From NCBI GenBank assembly GCA_035267785.1, contig DATFLL010000117.1, forward strand, positions 1-20,646: 20,646 nucleotides of DNA. The letters are read 5' to 3'. The DNA is from DATFLL01 sp035267785. GTDB taxonomy: Bacteria; Pseudomonadota; Gammaproteobacteria; DATFLL01. The notes under the pieces are model-generated. The model saw only the letters and a program-made list of their open reading frames with translations. It searched no databases and was not told the DNA's origin. Both the position numbers and the translations under genes were made by a program. Positions 12,675 to 20,646 of the stretch are shown here, piece by piece. The first letter of the stretch is position 1. Every line of letters begins with the position of its first letter.

Positions 12675-13043
12675 CTAGCTCCCGCCCGACCAGTTGAAGG
12701 CCTTGACCACGCCTTGGGCGTCGAAGCGGATCTGCAGCAGCTTGAGCTTGGCGTCACTCATGTTGGGCAGGTGGCCGTGCCCGTAGTAGTAGGTCCATTC
12801 GACATAGCGCTCGCCGTCGCTCTGGACGCCGACCCCCTTGCTGGTCGGCGCGCCCAACCAGCCTCGGACCTGCGCCTGCGTGGTCACTCCGCGCTGTACG
12901 TTGGCCTGAAAAGTGGCCAAGTCGTAGTCGCGGCCGATCTGCACCGTCGAGCAACCGGCGGACACAGCGGCCAACAGCACCACGAGTGAACCAATAGCCC
13001 GGCGGGTCCAACGCCGACCGCGGACTCCAATTTCGCTTTGCAT
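12675..13043 (-). CDS. Small lipoprotein with BamE (SmpA/OmlA)-like domain
   Basis: A 122-residue envelope lipoprotein. A basic N-terminus (RGRRWTRR) and hydrophobic segment lead to the lipobox VSAGC, with Cys31 as the lipidated residue. Ser follows the cysteine, so it is probably sorted to the outer membrane. The mature part follows the SmpA/OmlA pattern: FQANVQRGVTTQAQVRGWLGAP, then VEWTYYYG, then LLQIRFDAQGVVKAF. True BamE acts in outer-membrane protein assembly; paralogues like this one usually have unknown roles. The ATG at 13043 with AGGAGGTGATC just before it is decisive against a longer in-frame start at 13127. An 18-bp palindrome sits directly upstream of the ribosome site. Confidence 0.85.
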   Translation of the reverse strand: MQSEIGVRGRRWTRRAIGSLVVLLAAVSAGCSTVQIGRDYDLATFQANVQRGVTTQAQVRGWLGAPTSKGVGVQSDGERYVEWTYYYGHGHLPNMSDAKLKLLQIRFDAQGVVKAFNWSGGS

Positions 13044-13055
13044 GATCACCTCCTC

Positions 13056-13073
13056 GGCGAACGGCCGTTCGCC
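13056..13073 (-). promoter_or_regulatory. Perfect 18-bp palindrome touching the lipoprotein ribosome site
   Basis: GGCGAACGGCCGTTCGCC is a complete palindrome on either strand. On the minus strand it is followed after one base by AGGAGGTGA and then the ATG. As RNA it would fold into a seven- or eight-pair hairpin next to the Shine-Dalgarno; as DNA it could be an operator. Confidence 0.5.
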
Positions 13074-13228
13074 TTTGCTGCGAACATTGTCGTGCGTTGC
13101 GCCGTGGGGCTCTGCGTACGGCGTCACGCAATCGCACCCGACAACCCTGAGCGAGCGGGCCGACGCGTGTCAATTGTAGTTTAGCGGCATCTGTACTATT
13201 TTCAGGACACCATGAGCGGAGGGCGGCT

Positions 13229-13612
13229 ATGAATCTGGAGAAGGTGGTGTTCGCGTTTTTCATCGTGCTCGCATTGACGCTGAATTTCGGATTCTTCGTC
13301 GGTACGATCGACGCGCTGGATCAGCACAACGTCTACGAGTTGTTTGCCGCGCTGGTCGTCAGCCTCATCGCAACGGTCATGAAGTTCGGCGACCGCACGC
13401 ACCTCGGTGCGGTCCTGCTTGCCACGAGCCTTGTCGCCGACCTGCATCTCATCGCCGCCGCAAGCGTCTGGGGTTTCACGATGCATATCGGCGGCACGGG
13501 GCTGACGCCGTCATCGATGGCCACCATCGTCTCCATCTCTGGCGGGGCCCTGCTGGCCAATGTCACCTCGGTCGTGCTGCTGGTCGTCGAAACGGTCATG
13601 ATCCGCCGCTGA
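13229..13612 (+). CDS. Four-helix membrane protein, DUF6394-like
   Basis: A 127-residue inner-membrane protein with four hydrophobic segments (about 5-25, 37-52, 60-83, 98-124). The sequence MNLEKVVFAFFIVLALTLNF, the HNVYELFAALVV segment and KFGDRTHLGAVLLATSLVADLHLIAA strongly recall the gammaproteobacterial DUF6394 family; that name is from memory. No activity is known. GGAGG at 13218-13222 supports the ATG. The gene lies 43 nt before a double-RCK channel protein on the same strand, which suggests an auxiliary subunit or regulator of that channel. A -10-like TACTAT (13194-13199) lies upstream without a well-spaced -35. Confidence 0.82.
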   Translation: MNLEKVVFAFFIVLALTLNFGFFVGTIDALDQHNVYELFAALVVSLIATVMKFGDRTHLGAVLLATSLVADLHLIAAASVWGFTMHIGGTGLTPSSMATIVSISGGALLANVTSVVLLVVETVMIRR

Positions 13613-13655
13613 GATCGCCCAAGGCTCGCCGCCGGCACGATCCGACCCCGCCGAT

Positions 13656-15374
13656 ATGCACAACGTCATTTACCTGCTGCTGCGGCGTATGCGCCTGCCG
13701 CTCATTGCCCTCATCGTCACCTACGCGGCGTCGGTGCTCGGGCTGGTGTTGATTCCGGGGATGGACGACCAGGGCCGTCCCTGGCACATGGACTTCTTTC
13801 ACGCCTTTTATTTCGTCAGCTTCATGGGCTCGACCATCGGCTTCGGCGAAATCCCTTATCCCTTCACCGACGCCCAACGCATGTGGACCCTGGTCACGAT
13901 CTACGCAACGGTCGTCGCTTGGCTGTATGCCATCGGCTCGCTGCTGTCGACCCTGCAGGACCCTGCCTATCGACGCGTAGTACGCCAATCGTCCTTTGCG
14001 CGCGGCGTACGCCGCATCGCCGACCCCTTCTACATCGTATGCGGGTACGGCGACACGGGCACTCAGGTGGTCGCCTCGCTGGCCGAGCGCGGCAAGCGAT
14101 GCGTGGTCATCGACATCGATCAGGCGCGCGTCGACGCCCTCGAGCTCGAAGACCTGGGTATGCATGTGCCCGGCCTGTGCGCCGATGCCGGCGACAGCGA
14201 CGCGCTGCTCGAGGCCGGCCTGGCTCGGGCGAACTGTATCGGCGTGATCGCACTGACCAATGTGGATCAGGTCAACCTCACGATCGCCATTACCTGCCGC
14301 CTGTTGGCGCCCGGCATACGGACCATCGCCCGTTCCGAGCACCACGAGAGCGAGGCCAACATGGAATCGTTCGGCACCGATAACGTGGTCAATCCCTTCG
14401 ATACCTTCGCCGACCGCTTCGCCATGGCCATTCACTCACCGGCCATGTACCGGATCTACGAATGGATGACGAGTATCCATCCGGGCGAACGCACGGCGCC
14501 CGGTGCCGCGCCGGAACCCCGCGAGCGTATCGCGCCGCCGCGGGGCACCTGGGTGATCTGCGGTTTCGGCCGCTTCGGCAAGGCGCTGCAGCGCTATTTG
14601 AACTTCGAGGGACTGCGCACCGTGATCATCGAGGCCGACCCGCAAACCACCGAGGCGCCCCCCGAGACGGTGGCCGGGCGCGGCACCGAGGCGGTGACCC
14701 TGCGCGCGGCGAAGGTCGAGGAGGCCGTCGGAATCGTGGCCGGCACCGACGACGACGCGAACAACCTGTCCATTGTCATCACCGCGCGCGAGCTCCAGCC
14801 GAAGTTGTTTACGGTCGGGCGCCAGAACCAGCGCCGCAACGATGCGATGTTCACGGCCGCCGAGCTGGACCTCATTATGCAGCCGGGCGAGATCATGGCC
14901 CGGCGCATCCTGGGGCTGATCACCAATCCGTTGCTCGCCGATTTTCTGCGCCATGCGCGCCACCGCGACGACGCCTGGGCCGAGGCCCTGGTCGCGAAGA
15001 TCGGCAGGCTGACCGCAAGTACCGTACCGGCCATCTGGAGCCTGCGGGTCGACGCGCTCGAGGCCGCGGGTCTACACCTGGAACTGCGCCGAGGCACGGC
15101 GGTCGACGTGGCGACGCTGTCCCGCGATCCGCGCCGAAGAGAACAGTTTCTGCCGGCCATCGCGCTGCTGCTGCGCCGCGCCGACGGAGAGGAGATACTG
15201 CTCCCCGACGGCAATGTCCGGCTGGAACCCGATGACCAGCTCCTGTTCTGCGGTGTCAGTGGCTCGGCGAGCCAGATGCGCTGGACCGCGCAGAACCACA
15301 ACGTCCTGGAGTACGTGCGCACCGGCTCGGAGCGACCCAGCGGCTGGATATGGCGCTGGCTTGCCCGCAGTTGA
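13656..15374 (+). CDS. Potassium-channel-like protein with two RCK (TrkA-N) domains
   Basis: A 572-residue two-helix channel. TM1 is at about 14-34. A pore helix leads to the filter STIGFGEIPYP (59-69), and TM2 is at 76-97. RCK1 starts at FYIVCGYGDTGTQVVASL (125-142) with an acidic strand end VVIDID (150-155). RCK2 starts at TWVICGFGRFGKALQRYL (298-315) with VIIEAD (323-328). The tail includes a TrkA-C-like segment (LLPDGNVRLEPDDQLLFCGV). RCK domains bind nucleotides, Ca2+ or cyclic dinucleotides and gate K+ flow. The filter reads TIGFGE instead of the usual TVGYGD, so selectivity needs testing. The ATG at 13656 has no clear Shine-Dalgarno; coupling to the upstream four-helix gene may help. 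Confidence 0.9.
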   Translation: MHNVIYLLLRRMRLPLIALIVTYAASVLGLVLIPGMDDQGRPWHMDFFHAFYFVSFMGSTIGFGEIPYPFTDAQRMWTLVTIYATVVAWLYAIGSLLSTLQDPAYRRVVRQSSFARGVRRIADPFYIVCGYGDTGTQVVASLAERGKRCVVIDIDQARVDALELEDLGMHVPGLCADAGDSDALLEAGLARANCIGVIALTNVDQVNLTIAITCRLLAPGIRTIARSEHHESEANMESFGTDNVVNPFDTFADRFAMAIHSPAMYRIYEWMTSIHPGERTAPGAAPEPRERIAPPRGTWVICGFGRFGKALQRYLNFEGLRTVIIEADPQTTEAPPETVAGRGTEAVTLRAAKVEEAVGIVAGTDDDANNLSIVITARELQPKLFTVGRQNQRRNDAMFTAAELDLIMQPGEIMARRILGLITNPLLADFLRHARHRDDAWAEALVAKIGRLTASTVPAIWSLRVDALEAAGLHLELRRGTAVDVATLSRDPRRREQFLPAIALLLRRADGEEILLPDGNVRLEPDDQLLFCGVSGSASQMRWTAQNHNVLEYVRTGSERPSGWIWRWLARS

Positions 15375-15388
15375 GCGGGGGAAGGTGC

Positions 15389-15595
15389 TCAGGCCTTCAG
15401 ATCGGGGATGAGCTGACTCTCGATGCGACCGATCATGTCCTTGAGCAGCAGCTTGCGCTTCTTCATGCGCGTGAGCTGAATCTGATCGGCATAGGTATTG
15501 CGCTGCAGATTCCCGATCGCGTCGTCCAGATCGCGATGCTCCAGGCGCAGCGCCTCCAGACGCTGGCGCAGTGCCGCGGCCTCGGCCTCATCCAT
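15389..15595 (-). CDS. YdcH/DUF465 family small coiled-coil protein
   Basis: A 68-residue helical protein matching the DUF465 (YdcH) family along its length: RLEALRLEHRDLDDAI, then the QLTRMKKRKLLLKDMI block and the IPDLKA ending. Members are small coiled-coil proteins of unknown function that are very common in proteobacteria. GGGAGA five bases before the ATG at 15595 supports the start. It converges on the RCK channel gene with 14 bp between stops, and its own promoter must lie in the short space after the MscS-like gene, with which it may be co-transcribed. Confidence 0.92.
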   Translation of the reverse strand: MDEAEAAALRQRLEALRLEHRDLDDAIGNLQRNTYADQIQLTRMKKRKLLLKDMIGRIESQLIPDLKA

Positions 15596-15645
15596 GACAC
15601 TCTCCCATTGTCGGCAGCCGAGGCCGTGTTCGGTCCCGTACCCGC

Positions 15646-16179
15646 TTATTCATCCACATTCGGCGCTGCCCCCTCGTAGACGGTAATACTGTTGGTAAAT
15701 AGCATCGAGTTCGGCAGGAGCACGCGTCGGTCCTCGGCGCTCAGCGTGGTGTAGCGCAGGTCGATACCGGCCACGATCCCCTCCAGGCCGGCCGTGGCAA
15801 TGCGGTCGCCAATCCTAAACGGCCGATAGAGCAGGATCATCACGCCGGCGAGCAGGTTGGACAATGCGTCCTTGAGCGCAAAACCCAGGGCAAAACCCAC
15901 CAGTCCGAGACTCGCGACCAGGGCGCCGACATTAATGCCCACGGTCCCCAGGGCCGTCACGATGCCGACCGCCAGCAGGCCGATGTACAGCACCCGCCCA
16001 CCGAGGCGCAGCACGTCGCGCCGCCCGCCCTCGGACCGGGCCGCCACCCGACGCAGCAGCGCCAAAGCCACGGCGGCCGCGATCCAGAAGGCGATGAGCA
16101 CCGCCAGCGCGAGCAGCAGCCGATTGATCGCCGCCAGGCTCACGGCGGTGGAGACGTGCAACAGACTGTCCGATGCCAT
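15646..16179 (-). CDS. Short MscS-type mechanosensitive channel
   Basis: A 177-residue inner-membrane channel of the MscS family that would open under membrane tension. Hydrophobic helices lie at about 17-43 and 60-82. TM3 and its continuation carry the Gly/Ala-packed pore helix VGFALGFALKDALSNLLAGVMILLYRPFRIGDRI (about 95-128). The beta domain follows, with VLLPNSMLFTNSITVYE. It stops just after the beta domain, and the alpha/beta cage found in the 286-residue E. coli MscS is missing. This truncated form occurs naturally in many bacteria. The start at 16179 has only a weak GAGTGG upstream. It is divergent from the YgiQ gene. Confidence 0.92.
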   Translation of the reverse strand: MASDSLLHVSTAVSLAAINRLLLALAVLIAFWIAAAVALALLRRVAARSEGGRRDVLRLGGRVLYIGLLAVGIVTALGTVGINVGALVASLGLVGFALGFALKDALSNLLAGVMILLYRPFRIGDRIATAGLEGIVAGIDLRYTTLSAEDRRVLLPNSMLFTNSITVYEGAAPNVDE

Positions 16180-16223
16180 GGTGCTACCACTCGGGAGGCG
16201 GCCAAGGGTCGGCCCGGTACTAG

Positions 16224-16229
16224 ATTATA
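16224..16229 (-). promoter_or_regulatory. -10 box of the MscS gene
   Basis: TATAAT on the minus strand lies 45 bp before the MscS start; no good -35 is seen. Together with the plus-strand TATAAT at 16261 it marks a compact divergent promoter pair. Confidence 0.45.
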
Positions 16230-16260
16230 CGGCAAACCCCGTGGGCACGGCCAAAGCTGC

Positions 16261-16266
16261 TATAAT
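16261..16266 (+). promoter_or_regulatory. -10 box of the YgiQ gene
   Basis: A perfect TATAAT gives a start near 16273 and a leader of about 60 nt before the ATG at 16333. The -35 position is poor, so an activator or other factor may help. Confidence 0.45.
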
Positions 16267-16332
16267 TGGACGCGCCGAAAACCCATCGCCTCGCCGCCCA
16301 ATGACCACCGGCCGGACCGGCCACCATCCAGC

Positions 16333-18603
<2,271 letters not shown>

Positions 18604-18620
18604 CGCCGGCGGCCGTCGCT

Positions 18621-18648
18621 GCTCTGCACGGGCCGCGACCCGCAGAGC
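18621..18648. terminator. Second hairpin between ygiQ and the PsiF-like gene
   Basis: GCTCTGC (18621-18627) pairs with GCAGAGC (18642-18648), with an inner GGG/CCC pair possible. It lies right beside the 18587-18616 stem, so the convergent gap contains two consecutive hairpins. There is no T-run. Confidence 0.4.
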
Positions 18649-18659
18649 GTCACAGAGCC

Positions 18660-18938
18660 TTACTTGGCCTCGGGCTGGGCGGGCTTGTGCTCCTGCTTGC
18701 GCTCCTGCTTCATTTCCTTCTTCTGCTCGCGGGCCTTACGCGCGGCGGCCTTGCGCTCGGCCACACACTTCTTCACGAAGGCGTGGATCTCCTTCTTGTC
18801 CTTCAGGCCCGCGTGCTTGGCTTCCTGGGTGCAGCTGGTACGGTGCGCGGACTTGGCCGCGGCGTCGGCGGCGATGAAGGGCGAACCCACCAGGACGAAG
18901 GAGGCAATGACAGCGGCGCTGACGAATTTGCTCGACAT
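18660..18938 (-). CDS. Secreted PsiF-repeat-like small protein
   Basis: A 92-residue exported protein. A signal peptide is clear (SSKFVSAAVIASFVLVGSPFIAADAAA, cleavage near residue 28). The mature part starts KSAHRTSCTQEAKHAG and contains one PsiF-type repeat, C-x3-A-x3-G-L-K-D and ending FVKKC, with two cysteines (Cys36 and Cys58) that may form a disulfide in the periplasm. It ends in a Lys/Glu-rich charged tail. PsiF is phosphate-starvation-inducible in E. coli; the function is unknown and no Pho box is recognised here. The AGGAG nine bases before the ATG supports the start. Confidence 0.85.
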   Translation of the reverse strand: MSSKFVSAAVIASFVLVGSPFIAADAAAKSAHRTSCTQEAKHAGLKDKKEIHAFVKKCVAERKAAARKAREQKKEMKQERKQEHKPAQPEAK

Positions 18939-19300
18939 GTAGCTATACTCCTAAGGATAAATCAGGCTCAAAGGCGTGCACGAGTCACACCACGAACCGG
19001 CATCGAGATCGGACGGCAATCGGCTCGCCGTCGTGAGTCTTGTTTTACGGACGAGCCGGCTTGCACCGACAGGCCCGCGCCGGCCTCACTGTCCACGGCC
19101 AATGCCGGGAACGACACCGTTTATACGGCCCGGATCGGTACAAATAAAACTAAATGACGTGATGAAAACGATTAGGAATATTTGTCGTCGCGGCCGGATG
19201 TGCGATCCGATTCGGGTTCCGCCGAATAACGTGATGCAGCTCGCAAATTTCAAACGCAAACACAATCCGAACCTAACCTAACAAAGATGCCGGCACGCGA
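18939..19300. other. 362-bp gene-free stretch with a long hairpin
   Basis: I find no convincing gene. It lies downstream of the threonine ammonia-lyase gene and upstream of the PsiF-like gene, both on the minus strand. An 11-bp stem with one bulged A pairs 19021-19031 (CGGCTCGCCGT) with 19047-19058 (ACGGACGAGCCG) around a 15-base loop. From about 19130 to 19280 the sequence becomes AT-richer, with the 8-mer ACGTGATG twice (near 19157 and 19229). A promoter for the PsiF-like gene must lie here, but I cannot place it with confidence. Confidence 0.6.
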
Positions 19301-20524
19301 TCAGCGTACACGGAATCCCTGGGCCCGAATCGCCTCGACAATGGCAGCGACATGCTCGTGGCCCTTGGTCTCCAGGCTGAGCTCCACTTCAATCTCACCG
19401 AGCTCCACTTCCCCGATGTGCCGGGTCTGATAGATGTGCAGAATGTTGGCGCGTTGGCCGGCGACGGCCGCGGCCAAGGCGGCAATACTACCCGGGGTGT
19501 CCGGTACGACGACCTCGAGATTGGCGATGCGACCGTCGCTCTCCAGGCCGCGCTCGAGCAGCACCGCTAAGCGGGTCATGTCGATGTTGCCGCCGCTGAT
19601 GACCACGCCGACGCGCGCATCGGCCTCCACGTCGATCTGACCTTCGTACAGCGACGCCACCCCGACCGCCCCCGCGCCCTCCGCGAGGGTCTTGTCGCCT
19701 TCGAGCAACCGCATGATAGCGCTGGCGATTGCGTCCTCGCTGACGGTGTGGACGGCCTCGACATGGCGCTGGATGATAGGGAAAGTGTGCGTCCCGACGC
19801 GCGCGATCGAAATGCCGTCGGCGATGGTGCTGGCCGAGCGTAGCGCCTCGACATGCCCGGCGGCCAGGCTCCTGTGCATCGCGGGCATGCGCTCGGTCTG
19901 CACGCCCACAATACGGGTCTCGGGGCGCAGCGCCTTGATCGCCACTGCAATACCCGCAATGAGTCCACCGCCGCCGACGGGCACCACCACCGTATCGAGA
20001 TCGGGCACCTGCTCGAGCAACTCCAGCCCGATCGTTCCCTGACCCGCGATAACCGCCGGGTCGTCAAAGGCGTGGATAAAGGTGTAGCCGTGCTCACGTT
20101 CCAGGGTGTTCGCGCGCTCGAAGGCCTCGCCGTAGCTCGAGCCGTGCAGCACGACCTGCGCACCGAACGCCTGGGTGCCCCGCACCTTGGTCAGGGGCGC
20201 GGTCTCGGGCATGACGATCGTGGCGCGGATACCCAGCATGCGAGCGGCGTGCGCCACGGCCTGGGCGTGATTGCCGGCCGAGGCGGCGATGACGCCGGCG
20301 GCACGCTGCTCGTCGCCGAGCAGCAGCATTTTGTTCAGCGCGCCGCGCTCCTTGAATGATCCGGTCAGCTGCAGGTTTTCCAGTTTGAGCCACACTCGGG
20401 CGGCGCAGTGTCCGCTGAGCCGGTGCGAACGGCGGCACGGTGTCGCGGGCACCCCCTCGGCGATGCGCTCGCGGGCCGCGCGGATGTCATCGAGCGTCAC
20501 TGCCAGGTCGGTCTGGTGATCCAT
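19301..20524 (-). CDS. ilvA: Threonine ammonia-lyase with C-terminal ACT domain
   Basis: A 407-residue PLP enzyme converting threonine to 2-oxobutanoate and ammonia, feeding isoleucine synthesis or threonine breakdown. The catalytic lysine is Lys58 in TGSFKERGA. ASAGNHAQ (81-88) and the glycine loop PVGGGGLIAG (182-191) bind substrate and PLP phosphate. The single C-terminal ACT domain (about 335-407) distinguishes it from the roughly 510-residue biosynthetic form with two ACT-like domains. It resembles the short catabolic/alternative type, where ACT may sense an amino acid. No other isoleucine genes are in the window. AAGGAG seven bases before the ATG at 20524 fixes the start; the frame is open further to 20620 but without a ribosome site. 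Confidence 0.94.
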   Translation of the reverse strand: MDHQTDLAVTLDDIRAARERIAEGVPATPCRRSHRLSGHCAARVWLKLENLQLTGSFKERGALNKMLLLGDEQRAAGVIAASAGNHAQAVAHAARMLGIRATIVMPETAPLTKVRGTQAFGAQVVLHGSSYGEAFERANTLEREHGYTFIHAFDDPAVIAGQGTIGLELLEQVPDLDTVVVPVGGGGLIAGIAVAIKALRPETRIVGVQTERMPAMHRSLAAGHVEALRSASTIADGISIARVGTHTFPIIQRHVEAVHTVSEDAIASAIMRLLEGDKTLAEGAGAVGVASLYEGQIDVEADARVGVVISGGNIDMTRLAVLLERGLESDGRIANLEVVVPDTPGSIAALAAAVAGQRANILHIYQTRHIGEVELGEIEVELSLETKGHEHVAAIVEAIRAQGFRVR

Positions 20525-20564
20525 GCATGACTCCTTGTGTCGTCGCGAAAGCGGACAAAGCCCT

Positions 20565-20609
20565 ACGGTGGCCGTCACCGTTATACCCGCGGGGCGGCCG
20601 GCGCGACAA
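20565..20609 (-). promoter_or_regulatory. Promoter and operator-like dyad of the threonine ammonia-lyase gene
   Basis: On the minus strand TTGTCG (20604-20609) and TATAAC (20580-20585) are spaced by 18 bp, a credible sigma70 promoter starting near 20573. ACGGTG (20565-20570) and CACCGT (20576-20581) form a perfect dyad around five bases, overlapping the end of the -10 box and the start point. This is where a repressor would act; alternatively it is a hairpin at the 5' end of the message. Confidence 0.55.
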
Positions 20610-20646
20610 GGCGCAACCAAGCGCTTGACCTCGTCGCGGCGACTGA

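Noticed and set aside
12660..12675. GCCCG/CGGGC hairpin between the MoCF-domain and lipoprotein genes.
   Set aside because: Only five pairs, no T-run, and easily expected by chance in this base composition.
11747..12757. Minus-strand open frame (336 codons) opposite the MoCF-domain gene.
   Set aside because: Shadow composition, and it runs into the lipoprotein gene; the plus-strand gene has clear motifs and a ribosome site.
18976..19281. Possible 101-residue plus-strand gene, or a 39-residue gene from the ATG at 19162, in the gap after the PsiF-like gene.
   Set aside because: No ribosome site, mixed composition that changes abruptly midway, and no family resemblance.

Overview
This is a chromosomal window, visibly GC-rich, from what looks like a free-living gammaproteobacterium. 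The evidence is gene content: a fused SpmA/SpmB-type membrane protein, bactofilin, YgiQ-type radical SAM protein, DUF465/YdcH, DUF2934, BamE-like lipoprotein, Bcp and an ACT-domain threonine ammonia-lyase. Genes are tightly packed on both strands with good Shine-Dalgarno sequences, and sigma70-type -10 boxes are recognisable. A sulfur-oxidising or halophilic Chromatiales-type lineage would fit, but that is a guess. I see no rRNA, tRNA, CRISPR array, insertion sequence, integrase or phage gene. This reads as core or lineage-specific chromosome, not a mobile island.

Layout. Positions 1-723 (minus) hold the first 241 residues of a seven-helix membrane sensor entering a PAS domain; it runs off the left edge. 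Positions 992-4008 (plus) hold a Nudix hydrolase, a fused SpmA/SpmB-like membrane protein and an SLC13/ArsB-type permease, closely spaced. A regulatory island at about 4020-4126, with a perfect CRP-type palindrome and nested dyads, precedes an FHA protein (4207-4674). That gene converges on a minus-strand histidine phosphatase (4687-5217), which may be translated from a leaderless mRNA. A small three-helix membrane protein (5324-5656) converges on a C-factor-like SDR (5660-6355). The SDR is divergent from a tandem AP2-like protein (6510-6956), and the gap between them carries a 21-bp-period direct repeat.

Positions 7103-9237 (plus) hold a membrane protein ending in a DUF4870 domain, the peroxiredoxin Bcp and an overlapping exported TlpA-like thioredoxin, probably a redox-defence pair. 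Positions 9451-10666 hold bactofilin and a methyltransferase-like protein. Positions 10724-11497 (minus) hold an acidic small protein and a Lys/Ala-rich DUF2934 protein. After a gene-poor stretch with several dyads come a MoCF/CinA-N-like protein (11894-12658) and a convergent BamE-like lipoprotein (12675-13043). A two-gene unit follows: a four-helix membrane protein and a double-RCK potassium-channel-like protein (13229-15374). It converges on YdcH (15389-15595) and a short MscS channel (15646-16179). Divergent from MscS is the YgiQ radical SAM gene (16333-18603). Its last codons also form the apparent terminator of the opposing PsiF-like secreted protein (18660-18938). A gene-free stretch and threonine ammonia-lyase (19301-20524, minus) close the window.

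I found no clear multi-gene defence or biosynthetic system. The best leads for something undescribed are the tandem-AP2 protein with its paired upstream repeats, the CRP/dyad island before the FHA gene, the membrane protein plus RCK channel pair, and the bactofilin plus degenerate methyltransferase pair.
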